64,000 nucleotides of DNA, from positions 1,240,001-1,304,000 of the forward strand of contig NC_092605.1 in assembly GCF_047663525.1 (NCBI RefSeq), written 5' to 3'. This stretch comes from Anas platyrhynchos. Its lineage: Eukaryota; Chordata; Aves; Anseriformes; Anatidae. The position numbers and the translations under genes are program-made. Below the pieces are notes generated by a model. It was given only the letters and a program-made list of their open reading frames with translations, did not search any database and was not told where the DNA came from. This document shows, piece by piece, positions 1 through 37,330 of the stretch (positions are counted from its first letter, which is position 1; each line of letters opens with the position of its first letter).

Positions 1-72
1 AGCCGCTCTGCAGCCGTTTCAGCAGGTATTCCAGCAGGCACTGGCTGCTGCCGGGCGACTCGCGGGAGATCT
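1..72 (-). CDS. TEPSIN: TEPSIN coding exon 3 (partial)
   Basis: Acceptor CCCAG|AGATCTCC. Encodes (K)ISRESPGSSQCLLEYLLKR then LQSG. The exon continues beyond the left edge of the window. Confidence 0.9.
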
Positions 73-541
73 CTGGGCTTTGCGTTAGGGATCGTGCCCT
101 GCTCTGCTCCGTTCCCCTCCGCCACCCCCCGGCCCCGACCCCCCCGGTCCCCCCCGCTCCTCCCCTCACCCCCCCGGTCCCCCTGAGCCCCCCCCGGTCC
201 CCCCCTTTTCCCCCCCCCCGTTCCCCGGATACTGGCGATCTCCTCCAGCACGTACCCGGGGCAGGGCCCGTCCTCGTCCGCCGTGCCCCGCAGCAGCACC
301 GGGAGCTGAGGGGGGGGGAGCAGGGAGGGGGTCAGGGCCCGGGCCCGGTACCGGGACCCCCCCCCCCCGGTTCCTCCCCCCCTTCCCCGGTTCCACCCCA
401 AATCCCCGGTGACGTCACGGGTGTCGTGGTGACGTCACGGGTGTCGGGGTGACGTCACGCCCCCCCCCCGAAGCCCCCCCCTCCAGGCCCAGCCCGTACC
501 CGGCTGAGGAAGCACAGCCGGTCCCGCAGAGGCGCCGCCAT
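1..541 (-). CDS. TEPSIN: TEPSIN (AP-4 complex accessory subunit), 5' part of gene, cut by window start
   Basis: Tepsin is the ENTH/VHS-domain accessory protein of the AP-4 coat at the trans-Golgi network. Three minus-strand exons splice in frame into about 62 residues: MAAPLRDRLCFLSR, then LPVLLRGTADEDGPC..., then KISRESPGSSQCLLEYLLKR. These align residue by residue with the start of the vertebrate ENTH-like domain as I know it from human TEPSIN. Introns are GT-AG with phases 0 and 1. The rest of the gene lies to the left of the window. The gene is head-to-head with NDUFAF8, as in human. The start codon at 541-539 sits in an ATGGCGGCG context, which also resembles a YY1 site. Identification is by sequence comparison from memory, with synteny as support. 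Confidence 0.92.
233..305 (-). CDS. TEPSIN: TEPSIN coding exon 2
   Basis: 73 nt; acceptor CTCAG|CTCCCGG and donor GCCA|GTATCC. Encodes LPVLLRGTADEDGPCPGYVL and the following EEIA, the ENTH helix region. It ends in phase 1, and the split Lys codon is completed by exon 3. Confidence 0.9.
410..457. promoter_or_regulatory. three tandem CRE/ATF palindromes (TGACGTCA)
   Basis: TGACGTCA occurs at 410-417, 430-437 and 450-457, exactly 20 bp apart and inside near-identical 20-bp repeats. They lie in TEPSIN intron 1, next to the shared TEPSIN/NDUFAF8 promoter. The full palindrome is the high-affinity CREB/ATF site; function here is inferred. Confidence 0.75.
500..541 (-). CDS. TEPSIN: TEPSIN coding exon 1
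   Basis: Encodes residues 1-14 (MAAPLRDRLCFLSR). The donor is CGG|GTACGG, with GT at 499-498; the intron is in phase 0. The human ortholog breaks at the same place, after FLHR. Confidence 0.9.
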
Positions 542-971
542 GACAGCCCCGGTACAGGCCCTGCCCGCACCCGGCGCGGCCTCAGGGCTCCGCCCCCCCG
601 GAAATGGATGCTGGCCAATGAGAGGGCGAGGTGCCGCGGCTCAGCCAGTCAGCAGAGAGAAGGGGCGGGGCTCCGGGCGGAAGCGGCCCCCGAGGTTGAC
701 GCCGGCGGTTCCAGGGCGGGAAGCCGGAAGTAAACAACCGATCCCTCCACCAATTAGAGCCACCCGAGACGGCTGACCAATCCGAGCAAGCCTCGGGGAC
801 TACCAATCAGCGTTTATCAGCACACCGCTCTCCGCCTATCACAGCGCAGAGGAGGCGGGGCTTTCATCTTCCCCCAACGCGAGGGCGCGGCGGCGTGACG
901 GACAGCCCGGGCGGCCAATGAGCGCCGCGCCAACATGGCGGCGCCCAGCCCGTGACGGGACGGCGGCGGCG
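542..971. promoter_or_regulatory. bidirectional CpG-island promoter of TEPSIN and NDUFAF8
   Basis: The two start codons are 430 bp apart and point away from each other. The interval is CpG-rich, has no TATA box near either start, and carries five CCAAT boxes on the plus strand (615-619, 750-754, 777-781, 803-807, 914-918) and a YY1-like AACATGGCGG at 932-941. This is the typical makeup of a divergent housekeeping promoter. Transcription start sites cannot be placed from sequence. Confidence 0.8.
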
Positions 972-1052
972 ATGTCGGGCCGCGGCGTGTGGCTGCGGGC
1001 GCGGGCCCGGCTCCGGCGCTTCCCGGCGCTGCTGGGGGGCTGCGGGGAGCAG
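972..1052 (+). CDS. NDUFAF8: NDUFAF8 coding exon 1
   Basis: 27 codons ending CGEQ|gtgagg, phase 0. Carries the first cysteine of CX9C motif 1. Confidence 0.93.
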
Positions 1053-2030
1053 GTGAGGGCCGGGGGGGGGCCACACGGGCCCCCGGTACCCCCTCCTTAC
1101 CCCCTCGGTACTCGCCGGTACCCCCCCGGTGCCCCTCAGTCCCTCCCCGGTGTCCCCCCGATACTCCCCGGGCACTCTCCGGTACCCCCCCGTATCCCCC
1201 CGGTACCCTGTAGCCCCCCTGTGCCCCCTCATTACTCTCCCGGTATCCCCCGGTACTCCGCCAGTGCCCCCCCCGGTACCCCCCGTACACCCTCGGTACC
1301 CCCCCGGTGTCCCCCCGGTACCCCCCTATATCCCCCCGGTACCCCGCAGCCCCCCAGGTATCCCCCGGTACTCCCCCAGTGCCCCCCCGGTACCCCACAG
1401 CCCCCCCCCGGTAACCCCCCGGTACCCCCCGTACCCCCTCGGTACCCCCCCGGGGCCCCTCAGCCCCTCCCCATTGTCCCCCCGATACTCCCCCATATTC
1501 CTCCGGTACCCCACAACCCCCTCACGACCCCTCCCGGTACCCCCCGTTTCCCTCCCGTTACCCCCAAAGCCCCCCGGTAACCCCCCGACATCCCCCGGTA
1601 CCCCCCGGTGACCCCCCCATATCCCCGTAATCCCCCCCCAGTACCCTGCAGACCCCCCGGTACCCCCTCATTACCCCCTTGTTACCCCCCGGTACTCCCC
1701 CAATACCCCCCGGTGCCCTCCCGGTACCCCCCAGCCCCCCCGGTAACCCCCCCCACCAACCCCTTTTAACCCCGTTCTCCCCCTCCCCGTCCCCCCCCCA
1801 GGCCGCTGCCTACGGGCGCTGCGTGGCCGCGGCCTCGGCAGGCAGCGGGGAGGTGCGGCGGGACGGCTGCCTGCGGGAATTCCGGGCGCTGCGGGAGTGC
1901 TTCAACCGAGCCGTACGTGGGGGAGAACGGGGAGATAACGGGGCTGATAACAGGGGGGGGGGGCGGTTGGTGCCACCCACGGTGACCGGCAGCATCTCGG
2001 TTGTTTCCACAGGCAGCAGCGAGAACGTAA
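972..2030 (+). CDS. NDUFAF8: NDUFAF8, mitochondrial complex I assembly factor 8 (CHCH family)
   Basis: A small mitochondrial protein that works with NDUFAF5 in assembling NADH dehydrogenase (known from the human protein, formerly C17orf89). Three exons (972-1052, 1802-1912, 2013-2030) splice in frame to 69 residues; human is 74. The twin CX9C motif is intact: C24-GEQAAAYGR-C34 across the first splice junction and CLREFRALREC in exon 2. These cysteines form the CHCH disulfides after MIA40 import. An upstream in-frame ATG at 918 would add 18 residues; 972 was chosen because the product then begins MSGRGVWLRARARLRRFP, matching the ortholog. The gene is divergent from TEPSIN and convergent with SLC38A10, as in human. 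Confidence 0.95.
1070..1800 (+). repeat. C-rich degenerate minisatellite filling NDUFAF8 intron 1
   Basis: Almost the whole intron is built from variants of a unit of about 10 bp, CCCCCGGTAC, with phased CCCCC and GGTAC blocks. The plus strand is strongly C-biased, so the minus strand is G-run-rich and the plus strand could form i-motif-like structure. Long open frames across it are compositional artefacts. Confidence 0.9.
1802..1912 (+). CDS. NDUFAF8: NDUFAF8 coding exon 2
   Basis: 37 codons; acceptor after a C-rich tract, donor GCC|GTACGT. Carries the second cysteine of motif 1 and the whole second CX9C motif. Confidence 0.93.
2013..2030 (+). CDS. NDUFAF8: NDUFAF8 coding exon 3 (terminal)
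   Basis: Acceptor TTTCCACAG|GCAGC. Encodes A-A-A-R-T then TAA (2028-2030). The 3' UTR follows, up to about position 2210. Confidence 0.85.
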   Translation, partial: AAART

Positions 2031-2184
2031 CGGCGGCGATAGTCACGACATGATGATATTCACGACATGACGATAGTCACGACAGCACAACAAGGCAGGG
2101 GGAAGGAGCCCGGGGCTCCCAAAACGGCCGGCCCCAGCTCCCGGGCTCCTTCCCCCCGCCCCCAGCTCTTTCCCCGATTTATTT

Positions 2185-2198
2185 AATAAAAAAATAAA
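2185..2198 (+). terminator. NDUFAF8: NDUFAF8 poly(A) signals
   Basis: Two AATAAA hexamers (2185-2190, 2193-2198), 155 nt after the stop codon, followed by a T-rich stretch at 2220. Cleavage is expected around 2205-2220. Confidence 0.8.
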
Positions 2199-2226
2199 GA
2201 TTCGGATAAAAATGCTTCAGCTTTTT

Positions 2227-2232
2227 TTTATT
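2227..2232 (-). terminator. SLC38A10: SLC38A10 poly(A) signal
   Basis: TTTATT on the plus strand is AATAAA on the minus strand. It is the only such hexamer between the SLC38A10 stop codon and the NDUFAF8 end. Cleavage would fall near 2205-2215, so the two convergent transcripts end on top of each other. Confidence 0.75.
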
Positions 2233-2317
2233 GATGTGCAGCACAGCCCCGGCGGGGTTGGGTTCTTCTCCTGGCGGCGCTGAGGAACGTCGGGAGCTTC
2301 TTTGGTCCTTTGTGGTC

Positions 2318-2402
2318 ACCCCAAAAACACCAGTAAGTCATCAAAAAATGCCAACGAGTCCCCAAAAACGCCAGTAAGTCCTCAAAAAAACACCAACGTG
2401 TC
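2318..2402. repeat. two-copy tandem repeat of about 41 bp in SLC38A10 3' UTR
   Basis: CCCCAAAAACACCAGTAAGT and the bases after it recur at about 2361 with few substitutions. Nothing suggests coding capacity. Confidence 0.7.
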
Positions 2403-4072
2403 CCTGTCGTTGCTGCGGGTAGGGCAGGAGCCCGTCCTCTCCCTGCTGTGGGGTGCCAGGAGCTCCCCCCCCAGCTCCTTTTTGCTGTAAAAAGGCTCCT
2501 TGGTGCTGCAGGGGGGGGTACAAAGCACAAACCCACCCCAACGACTGCGGGGTCGTGCTTAGGATCGCGTTCAGGAGGCTGCCGCCTGCCCCGGGCCTGC
2601 CAAAATCTGCAGCTCAGAGCTCCCCGCTGCAGGGTTTGTGCTTCGGGGGGGCGCGAGGGAGAAGCTCGCTGGCACAACGGGGTCCTGGGGGTTAAGGCCA
2701 CGACCGTCACAACCGAGACACGCACGGGGGGGTCCTGGTGGAGAAGCGGGGGCCGAATCCCCTTAAAGCAGGGGCTGGGGATTTCCTTCCAGCAATGGGT
2801 ACGCGGCTCAGAACCCGTCCCCGGCTCCACCAGGTCCCGCCGGGCACGAACCCCCCCCTCTGAGGCTCGACGACTGAAGACACTTGGAGATCCGGCCCTA
2901 AAAACCACCACAGTGATGAGGTCTGCAGGCTGCGGGCTGCGGAGGTTCCGCCGTTCCAGCGAGAGCTTTGGGATTTTTCTTTCTTACATTCGCGCGTCAG
3001 GATGTAAAAATAAAACAACAATGGGATGAATCACGGGCTGGGAGCCCGGAGCGAGCCAGGGCTCCGCCAGCAGCTCCTTCCCCTGCTCGTAAAACACAGG
3101 GGGCACAGAACCCACACGGAGGGATGCAAACACGGCACGGAACGGGGCTGGGAAGAACACAACGAAACAAACGGCTCCAGCGAGTCAGAGAAGAGGTAGG
3201 TTTGCTTGAGCCAAGCCCCCCAGTCTGCCCTTTTTTTTTTTTATGCTCCTAAATGAGTCATTCTTTTGCAGAAAAAGGCGGGGGGCAGGCTGCAGCCCCC
3301 GGGTTGAGCTTTGTAATGCACTTTGGAGAGGAGAAAGGAAGCTGGAGAAGAGAGAGGAGAGCGCGAGCAGCCAGAGGGAGGAGAGCCAAGCTGGGCGTTA
3401 TTGCTAGCGCGCGGCCGCCCAGCTGGGTCCCTGCGAGCAGAGGCAGCACAACGGCAGCGGTTGTGCCCGTTTAAGGCAGCGTTTCGGCTCAACGGGGGGT
3501 TCCAAACCCACAGCCACCTCCTGACCACGCAGGGCTGACGGCGCCCGCCCCAGGAGGGACACCGAGCACTTGGCTGTGCCTGGCCCGGTGCTGCTCCAGG
3601 AGGGAAGCTCCCCGAGGCAGGAATCTGCCCCTAGAGCGGGGCAGGGGGGGGCCGGGCGGGGGTCCCGGCAGAGCAGGGAATCCTTTCCAGGCAGGGGAAC
3701 CTCGCGGGGGAGCCCCTCGGGTCTGAAAGGGGAGCTGCGAGCCGGGGGGGAGAAGGCGATTGGGTAGGAACCCAGATGTGAGAACAATTTGATAGCAACG
3801 AGATGCAAAAAGGGCCCTCGAGAGCCACCCGGGGGGGGGGATCCCAGCTCGGTGGCAGCCCCTGCCAGGCAGCGGGCACTCTGGGGTGCTGCCCTTCCTC
3901 GCTGCCATCCCCGCAGCCCCCCGGGGTGTGCGCAGAGCGGTGGCACCCCCGCAGAGCACCCGAGCAGGCTCTGAGCAGGACCCCGGGGGTCTCACAAGGT
4001 GCTGCGGGCTCTGAGTCGCCGCTGCCCGCTTCGAGCCTTCCCCTCGGACCCCCACGGCCACCCCCGCCCCCC

Positions 4073-32486
<28,414 letters not shown>

Positions 32487-32760
32487 GGCCTAAACCGGTG
32501 CCCCCCCCCACCCCCCCCTCCCCCCACACCCGGTGTCCCCCCGGTCTCCTCCGGTACCGGAGCTGCCCCCCCACACACACACACACCGCAGGGCCCCTCC
32601 CCGCCCCTCAGGGCCCGTCCCGGCCCGTCCCGGCCCCGCCGCCCTCCCTCAGCCGCCCGCCATGGCGGCAGCGCCCCCGCCCCGCCCCGCGCCGGCACCG
32701 GCCACAGCGGCACTTCCGGCTTCCGGTGCTCCGCTGGCGCTTCCGGCGACGCTCTAGCTG
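32487..32760 (-). promoter_or_regulatory. SLC38A10: SLC38A10 CpG-island promoter
   Basis: GC-rich upstream flank with three CTTCCGG ETS-type motifs between about 32713 and 32745 and a CCATGGCGGC YY1-like motif near 32660. No TATA box is obvious. A (CA) run of about 16 bp sits at 32568-32585. The start site itself is not determined. Confidence 0.7.
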
Positions 32761-33205
32761 CCTTGGAGGACCGAGCTCGCTGCTCCTGGGAGGACTGAGG
32801 CTAAAGGGGGGGGGGCGAGACCCCCCCTGGGACCCCTCTGAGCCCCTCCCCGGGACCCTCCTGAGCCCCTCCCCGGGCCAAGGGCCCGATCCTGGCTTTG
32901 TGGGGCTGTGTGGGGCTGCCCCTGCCTCCCCCAACCCCAAATGCAGAGATTAATGCAGGGCCTGGGGGGTGTGGGGGGGGGCACGACCCCCATTCCCCAT
33001 CTGTGGGACCCCCCAGGGCAGTGGGGTGGGGATGGGGTGGGGTGGGGTGGGACCCCCACAGCCCCTACACAGCCCCAGGCACAGGGCAGGGGGGCTGGGA
33101 CCCCCAACGAGGCCTCATCCTGGGGCAAATCCCCACCAGCATCACCCCAAGGGGATGGGGGGGGCAAAAAGGGGGGTGCCCTGCGCTGGGCTGGCACCCG
33201 AGGGG
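32761..33205. other. intergenic, nothing recognised
   Basis: G/C-run-rich sequence without splice-consistent coding potential; the long open frames here result from a lack of A/T. Confidence 0.6.
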
Positions 33206-33440
33206 CTCAAACAGGGGGTTCAATGCATGCACACGAGTGTACACGTGTGTATGTGCATGCACAGCCATGCACACGCATGCACACGCATGCATGCACCCAA
33301 GTGTGCACACCTGCAGACACCCAAATGCACACCCCTGCACACCCAAAAACACACCCCTGCACACCCAAATTCACGTGCACACACACCTATGCACACCCAA
33401 ATGCACAGCCATGCACACCCCTGCACACACACACCACCCC
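33206..33440. repeat. CA/TGCA-rich simple repeat
   Basis: Degenerate CACACGCATGCA and CACACCCAAATGCA units with alternating purine-pyrimidine character. Confidence 0.85.
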
Positions 33441-34378
33441 CTGCAGCATCACCCCAGGCGCCGCCTTTGCCCAGCCCCTGCCCTCCCGTCCTGCTCTTGC
33501 ACACGCGTGTGCACCTCTGGCCGTGCACCATCCCCTCGTGTGCCCGCGTGCACCATGCACACAGCAAGGCTGGTGCTCAGACCCAACCCAATGCTCCCCA
33601 CTGAGCACAGCCCCATGGCCGGACCCCCCCAAAAAAAATAAACATGGGGGTTTGCATGGGCTCAGAGGGGCTGGGGGCGCACCCGGAGCCCCCCAAAACC
33701 CCCGAACCCCAGGGTCAACCCTCGGAGATGGGGGGAACCAAAGGGCAGACCCCGTGGTGGGGCTGCCTCGTGCCCGCAGCAGCAGTGTCAGGGTCAGGGC
33801 GGCGCGAGCCAAGGTTCCCATGCGCCCGAACGCGCGGCGCTCGTATAATTTGCAGCAATTGCACTGGGTAACCGCAGGAATTTGCTCTACAAAAGGTTGG
33901 CGGGGAGGTGGAGCGCGCCTGCCTAATTCCCTCCAGGTGCTACCGGGGGCTGGAGCCGCGGCGCCGGCTGAGTTTTGGTGCCTGCTGCTGCTCGAGGCAG
34001 CGCCAGGTCCCAGGAAGGATTTTGGGGGGGAAGGATTTTGGGGGAGGTTTGGGGGTGTCGCTGGCCCTGCTGCCAGTGGGGTCCTGGGGATGTGGGGCTG
34101 GGGATCCGTGGGGCTGGGGATCCATGGGGCTGGGCGCAGGGTGGCCCAGTGTCCCCACGCTGTCCCCAAGGCATCCTCAGCCCCCTCAGGGCCAGGAGCA
34201 CCCACGGGACCAGCAAAAGTCCCAGGAGCAGCGTGTGGGGTGCCCCTCCCCACAGCCACAGCCCCCTGCTCTGGTTTAGGGCTGCCAGGCGGGAGGGGAC
34301 CCGATGGGATGGGTCCCCTGCGTCCCCTCTCCCTGTGGTGCTGGGGGCTCGGCTTGGGGTCATGGGGGGGCTGGAGCT
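33441..34378. other. intergenic; one candidate conserved block at 33833-33900
   Basis: Mostly low-complexity GC-rich sequence. The short AT-richer block includes GTATAATTTGCAGCAATTGC and AATTTGCTCTACAAAAGG, different in texture from its flanks. No gene was recognised. Confidence 0.35.
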
Positions 34379-34384
34379 CCCAGA

Positions 34385-34535
34385 TGTGGGATGTGGAGCC
34401 TGGAAGAGGGATGTGGGACCTGGACATGGGACATGGGACAAGGACATGGGACATGGGACAGGGACATGGGATGTGTGACCTGCATATGGGACGTGGTACA
34501 GGGACATGGGACGAGGGACCTGGACATGGGACCCC
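34385..34535. repeat. GGGACATGGGAC minisatellite
   Basis: Interleaved 7- to 20-bp units of GGACATGGGACATGGGACAA type. Confidence 0.85.
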
Positions 34536-35221
34536 CACTTCCCAAACCACCTCCACCCCTCTGGGAGCAGAAACACCACCGTGACCCCAACTCTGCGGGC
34601 TTCCCGTCCCCCCCCTGTCCCCAGGCGAGGGGCTGGCACCAGGCACCCCCCACCCAAATAGGCTCAGCACCCTCCGGGGGGCACAGCCCCCCCCCCCAGG
34701 CACCCACGGCAGCCCCCTGCCTGCCTGGGAAGGGGAGCTCACCTTCTCCCTGCGCCGAGGAGGAGACATCTGCAGCGAGTTAGAGGGGAAATCATGTTTA
34801 TCCAATTAGTTTTACACGGCCCCTAACTCAACGCTGGCAGAAAAAAGGGCTCAGGTGGCCGCTCCGCGTGCTCCACGGCCGCCGGCAGCCAGGAGCACGC
34901 CGAGAGCTGGCTGCCTGCGAGCCCCCACACTGCGGGACGGGGATGGGGACCCCACTGGGACCCCACGGGGACCCCGACCCATCCTGGTGATGCCCCAGCC
35001 GTGTCCCCGTCCCCACTGTCCCCATCCCCAGGTGGGACTCCTGGGGCACTGGGATGTCCTGGGGGGCCCTGGGGGAGGTGTTGGGAGGCTCCATCCCCAC
35101 GCTGTGCCCACCCCTGGGGTGCTGGGCGAGCTGAGCCTGGGGGCTTTTTGGGGGGCTCAGGGTGGTGATGGCTCCGGTTTTGGTAACCGTCTGCTTCCAC
35201 CTCTCCTGCCCCTTTCCCTGT
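34536..35221. other. intergenic; short AT-rich block at 34783-34830
   Basis: Holds GAAATCATGTTTATCCAATTAGTTTTACAC in GC-rich DNA, which may be a small conserved element. Otherwise nothing was recognised. Confidence 0.3.
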
Positions 35222-35322
35222 TTGTTTTTTTCTCCCTGATTTTTTTTCTCTTTTCTCCCTGATTTTTTTTTTCTCTTTTCTCCCTGATTTTTTAATCTTT
35301 TCTCCCTGATTTTTGCTTTTCA
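35222..35322. repeat. tandem repeat of TCTCCCTGATTTTTT units
   Basis: About four units of 20-28 bp of the type CTCCCTGATTTTTTTTCTCT, varying in T-run length. Confidence 0.85.
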
Positions 35323-36159
35323 GAGCAGCCCCCCTTGAGGCGATTTCTAAAACCCAGGACAACGTGCTTCAAGTCACCGTGTCCCCAACCCCACTGGGAT
35401 CCTGCAGCTGCTCACCTGCAACCCAGCAGCACCCGGCTACCGAATAGTGGGGGCCAGCGGGGGACCACCGGCAGCCCCCGGAGCTGCTCCTCCCCTGCAT
35501 TTTGGGGCAACCCCCCCAAAATCAGCAGGAGCTCGGTACGGCGCTGTGCAGCCCGCAGAGCTGAAATAAAGCAGACAAATACGGGATAAAAGGGAGCGAA
35601 GCCGAGGGGGCTGCTGTGCAGGGGGCCACGCCGGGAAGAGCGATCGCTGCCGGCCCAAAGGTCTCCGAAATATTTATTGCTGGCAATAACCGCCCGATAT
35701 TGCCTCGTGCTGCTGCTCCTTCCTCCTTCGCCTTCTCTTCTTTTATTTGTCCTGCCCCAAGCAGCACCTGCCCCCTCCTCTCCTCCCCTCCGGGAGCAGC
35801 TCCTCCGGGGGGGTTCCTGCCCCCCAGGGCCAGATCCTGCTCTGCCCTCCCAGCCCAGGCACCTTCCACGGGACAAGGAGCAGAATGTGGGTCACGGACG
35901 GGGTGGGGGTCCCAGTGTAGGGTCCTGGGGGTCTTCCACGGTGCAGCACTGGGAGCCCCTTCCCAGGCTGCTGGGTTTTGCTGGGGTGGCAGAACTGCTC
36001 CGTGGGGCTCATCGCTGCCCGCAGCCCCCAGGGGCAGGATGCTCGGGGGGGGCACCCGGCCCCGTCCCCAGCAGCAGGGAGCAGCCAGGGCCGCCTGCTC
36101 CACGTGACCGCGGCCACCCCGAAGACAGATGCTTGGCAGAGCCCGGGAAGAAGACGGCA

Positions 36160-36420
36160 AGTATTTAAAAACATAAATTAAAACAAATTGCGTTTTTATA
36201 TTGCAAATAAGGGCAGTTTTATCGGTTTTATTGCATAACAACCATTAATGAAGTGCAGTTTCAGGCACCTTAATTGCTCGGAGACTAAAGTTCAATCCAT
36301 ATCTCCGGCACGGGCTGGAAGACGCCGTGTGTCATGCGAGTACCTGGCAGCTTGGAAATGTAAATAAATTTATGGGCACCATTAGGAAAACGGAGGAGAG
36401 GGACCCCATTTATCCAGGCT
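36160..36420. promoter_or_regulatory. candidate conserved non-coding element upstream of BAHCC1
   Basis: About 250 bp of complex AT-rich sequence in a GC desert, with TTTATATTGCAAATAAGGGC, ATCGGTTTTATTGCATAACA and AACCATTAATGAAGTGCAG. It carries CDX/HOX-like TTTATTG and octamer-like TTGCATAA sites. It has no ORF. A related block, AAATATTTATTGCTGGCAATAACCG, lies at about 35667. Enhancer role is inferred. Confidence 0.45.
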
Positions 36421-36599
36421 ATTTATCCGGGAGGGAAGCGGCGCGAGTCCAACAGCGTGAACCGGCCGGGGAAGGGGGGCAGCGAGGCTGCAGCATCCCC
36501 TTGGGGCCACCCCGATGTCCCCAAAACAACCCCGTGGTGTCACCCCGATGTCCCCCCAGTGTCACCCCGATGTCCCCACCGGGGGGACCCCACCAGGAC

Positions 36600-37330
36600 C
36601 AGGGGAAGCGAAGGCTATGGGGGGCGTGGGTGCCGGTGCGTGGGGGGCAGCAGCACCGGGAGGCTGCGGATTAGGGCTGGGGAGGGAAAACCCCGGCCCC
36701 GGCCCCAGCCCCACGACCACCCACGCGCGTCCGTGCGACACCCGTGGACCCCCCCCGTGCCCCGCAGCCACCCACGCGCGGCCCCGCAGCCACCGGAGGC
36801 GCGCACTCCGCGTGAGCGCGGCCCCGCTCGCTCCCGTGCAGCGCGTGCACGACCCGCGGCCACGCGCCAGGCTCAGCACCCACGAGCCCCCCGCCCCCCA
36901 CGCGCGCCCCCACGTGCCTGCGGCGCGCCACGGCCCCCTCCAGGCCCCGCCCCCCGAAGCGCGCATGAATGGGCTCGCGCCGCCCCGCCCCCCGCCCAGG
37001 CCACGCCCATCTCCTTTTAAGGCACGAGGCGCGCCGCGGTGGGCGTGGCTTGCCCCCCAGCCCATGCTCCGCCAATGAGGGCGGCGCGCCGAGCCCCCCG
37101 CGGGCGCCGGCCTTTGTTTGTGCGGGGCGCCGGGGCCAATGGGAGCGCGGGAGGGGGCAGCGCGGACCAATAGGAGCGCGGGGGGAGGGGCGGCGCGGGG
37201 CGGCCGGGGATGCCCCTGCCCGGCCACGTGCGCGCGGCGCCGCCACCGCGGGGCAGGGCCGGGGGCGGCGGCGGCGGCGGGGAGCGGGGCCGCGCCCTCG
37301 GGTCCCCGTGACCCCCCCCCCCCACTCCCC
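36600..37330. promoter_or_regulatory. CpG island with CCAAT boxes, possible unannotated promoter
   Basis: Dense CpG and CACGCGCG sequence with plus-strand CCAAT boxes near 37070, 37136 and 37167 and several GGGCGG boxes. No downstream coding exon was recognised, so it could be an alternative BAHCC1 promoter, a non-coding RNA promoter or an orphan CpG island. Confidence 0.45.

Larger units (their letters stand above)
2210..4072 (-). other. SLC38A10: SLC38A10 3' UTR
   Basis: About 1.86 kb between the stop codon (4075-4073) and the predicted cleavage site. No conserved ORF was recognised. It contains a two-copy repeat of about 41 bp (2318-2402). The low-complexity open frames here have no recognisable homology. 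Confidence 0.7.

Noticed and set aside
918-971. In-frame upstream ATG (918) extending NDUFAF8 by 18 residues
   Set aside because: The extension overlaps a CCAAT box and YY1-like promoter motif and has no counterpart in the ortholog; the start at 972 fits the family N-terminus.
33206-33440. CRISPR-like or satellite array suspected from regular CACACC/TGCA spacing
   Set aside because: Units are short, degenerate and without unique spacers; simple CA-type repeat in a vertebrate genome.
32908-34584. Open frame of 558 codons (plus) in the SLC38A10-BAHCC1 intergenic region
   Set aside because: It runs through CA-rich and GGGACATGG repeats, has no domain, homology or splice logic; a shadow of GC-rich repeat DNA.
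33387-34805. Open frame of 472 codons (minus) in the same region
   Set aside because: Same repeats read on the other strand; Pro/Gly/Arg low complexity, no recognisable protein.
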